DNA from: Sulfuricurvum sp.
GTDB lineage: Bacteria > Campylobacterota > Campylobacteria > Campylobacterales > Sulfurimonadaceae
Length of the DNA stretch: 9,204 nt
Reading direction: 5' to 3'
Assembly: GCA_022729835.1 (NCBI GenBank)
Contig: DZBC01000075.1
Span: forward strand, 1-9,204
How positions within the stretch are numbered: the first letter of the stretch is position 1; every line of letters starts with the position of its first letter. Shown piece by piece: positions 8,301 to 9,204 of this stretch. The notes beneath the pieces were generated by a model. It saw nothing but the letters and a program-made list of their open reading frames with translations. It ran no database searches and was not told the DNA's origin. Both the position numbers and the translations under genes were made by a program.

Positions 8301-8795
8301 ATGAGTAGTGACAAGCTTCAAAGCATTATCAACAAGCAAAAAACGCAGCAATCATCTGATGTCAATATTGAAGAGATTGTGCAGCTTGTCGGCTTCATCG
8401 TCGGCGATGAAGAGTTCAGCGTGCCCATATTGTCGATTCAGGAGATCATTAAGCCGATCTCATGGACGCGCGTACCGCAGACGCCCAAGTATATTTTGGG
8501 GGTCTTCAACTTGCGCGGTTCGGTGATTCCGCTGATTGATTTGCGGCACAAATTTGGTCTGCCACCCGCCAAGCATACTGAAGAGACCCGTTTTATCGTG
8601 ATCAAACACGCCGAAGAGGTGGCGGGCTTTGTGATCGATCGGCTCACCGAAGCGATACGCATTAAAAAGCGTGACATCGGCCCCGCACCCGAGACCATTC
8701 TCGAAGAGAAGAGCATGATCGAAGGGGTCGGTAAAAAGCAAGATCGTATTTTGACGATTCTTAAAGTCAACAAACTCCTTGAGCGCGACTTTTAA
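8301..8795 (+). CDS. cheW: Chemotaxis coupling protein CheW
   Basis: CheW joins chemoreceptors to CheA in the array. The product is 164 residues, made of one CheW domain (about 25-160) after a short polar N-terminus. Diagnostic segments are QLVGFIVGDEEFSVPI, the receptor- and kinase-binding strands around IQEIIKPISWTRVP, and LGVFNLRGSVIPLIDL. GGGAG at 8289-8293 in the end of cheA serves ATG 8301 with seven bases between. Only two bases separate the cheA stop from the start, so cheA and cheW are surely co-transcribed. The window thus has three CheW-type domains in a row: in CheV, CheA P5 and CheW. Confidence 0.96.
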   Translation: MSSDKLQSIINKQKTQQSSDVNIEEIVQLVGFIVGDEEFSVPILSIQEIIKPISWTRVPQTPKYILGVFNLRGSVIPLIDLRHKFGLPPAKHTEETRFIVIKHAEEVAGFVIDRLTEAIRIKKRDIGPAPETILEEKSMIEGVGKKQDRILTILKVNKLLERDF

Positions 8796-8800
8796 GTCGC
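8785..8800. other. Hairpin across the cheW stop codon
   Basis: GCGACT-TTTA-AGTCGC is a 6-base perfect stem with a 4-base loop that includes part of the TAA stop. No T run follows, so it is not a typical intrinsic terminator. It could mildly separate cheW from the next gene or protect the cheVAW mRNA 3' end. Confidence 0.35.
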
Positions 8801-8813
8801 TGCCTCACCTCTG

Positions 8814-9204
8814 ATGAACGTCTCACTCTATCAACAACGTCGAACGCAATGTTTTGAGCTGATGCAAGAGGGGGTAGCCGTATGGTGTGCGGCCACTTCT
8901 CAAACACGCTCCAACGATACCGAGTTTCCCTTTCGGCAGGAGAGCAACTTCTACTACCTTAGCGGTCTGCGCGAAGAGGGCTCTGTGATTCTCCTTTACA
9001 AAAGTGTGACGCAGCGGCGTGCGATTTTGTTTGTCAAAGAGCCGACGGCGCAAGAGCGGCTTTGGGTGGGCGGCGGCTTGGGGGTTGAGCGTGCCAAAGC
9101 GGAGAGCGGCTTTGAAGAGGTCTTTGATGTTGCCTCTTTTGAATCGATGTTGGCCGATCTGCTCAAAAATATGCCGCTGCTTTATCTGGATCTCTTTGGC
9201 GAAA
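8814..9204 (+). CDS. pepP: Aminopeptidase P family enzyme (Xaa-Pro aminopeptidase), 5' part, runs off the window
   Basis: This is the first 130 residues of a frame that stays open to the window end. The sequence matches the N-terminal AMP_N domain of aminopeptidase P. It has the RR-x-Q-C-x-x-LM start, a VAVWCAAT strand, and RSNDTEFPFRQESNFYYLSGL, which corresponds to the strongly conserved R-N-x-D-x-x-Y-x-FRQ-x-S-x-FYYLTG block of PepP. The family removes N-terminal residues before proline using two metal ions. Those catalytic residues lie in the C-terminal domain outside the window. ATG 8814 is 18 bases after cheW and lacks a clear Shine-Dalgarno, so expression may depend on readthrough from cheW. 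It could be PepP or a related creatinase-fold peptidase. Confidence 0.82.
   Translation, partial: MNVSLYQQRRTQCFELMQEGVAVWCAATSQTRSNDTEFPFRQESNFYYLSGLREEGSVILLYKSVTQRRAILFVKEPTAQERLWVGGGLGVERAKAESGFEEVFDVASFESMLADLLKNMPLLYLDLFGE

Overview
The window looks like a chromosomal segment of a member of the Campylobacterota (Epsilonproteobacteria). The main evidence is the cheV-cheA-cheW order with a CheA that carries a C-terminal receiver domain (CheAY), together with the sequence character of SurE, GreA and ArgC. Base composition looks close to balanced, which is high for that phylum. A free-living sulfur-oxidiser-like lineage is a guess, not something the sequence proves. Almost every gene is on the + strand and packing is very tight. 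I see no mobile element, tRNA, rRNA or CRISPR.

Layout. Positions 1-2110 hold a translationally coupled group: the 3' part of surE, a tcdA-like tRNA t6A dehydratase gene, and a receiver-GGDEF regulator whose GGDEF domain has lost key catalytic residues. Both junctions are 4-base ATGA overlaps. A short AT-rich gap leads to a single gene for a small exported class II-type cytochrome c (2172-2579). A GC-rich, palindrome-rich gap of about 100 bases follows, ending in a perfect TATAAT box. It leads into greA, argC (TTG start inside the end of greA) and an LpxH-like phosphoesterase gene that overlaps argC. From 4928 to 8795 lies the chemotaxis core cheV-cheA(Y)-cheW. The window ends inside a gene for an aminopeptidase P family enzyme.

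How the genes work together. CheAY, CheW and CheV should form the kinase-adaptor layer of chemoreceptor arrays, with CheV and the CheA receiver domain acting as extra phosphate acceptors. No receptor, free-standing cheY, cheB or cheR is in the window. The other genes are housekeeping: nucleotide phosphatase, tRNA modification, transcript cleavage, arginine synthesis, lipid A synthesis and peptide turnover.

The signals I find most worth following are: (1) a perfect 10-base palindrome, TTACATGTAA, present five times in the first 4.5 kb, always inside genes and four times encoding Leu-His-Val; (2) the probably inactive GGDEF domain; (3) a 14-proline tract in CheA where a P2 domain would usually sit; and (4) the short-repeat-rich gap before greA. 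I did not find a clearly new multi-gene system.
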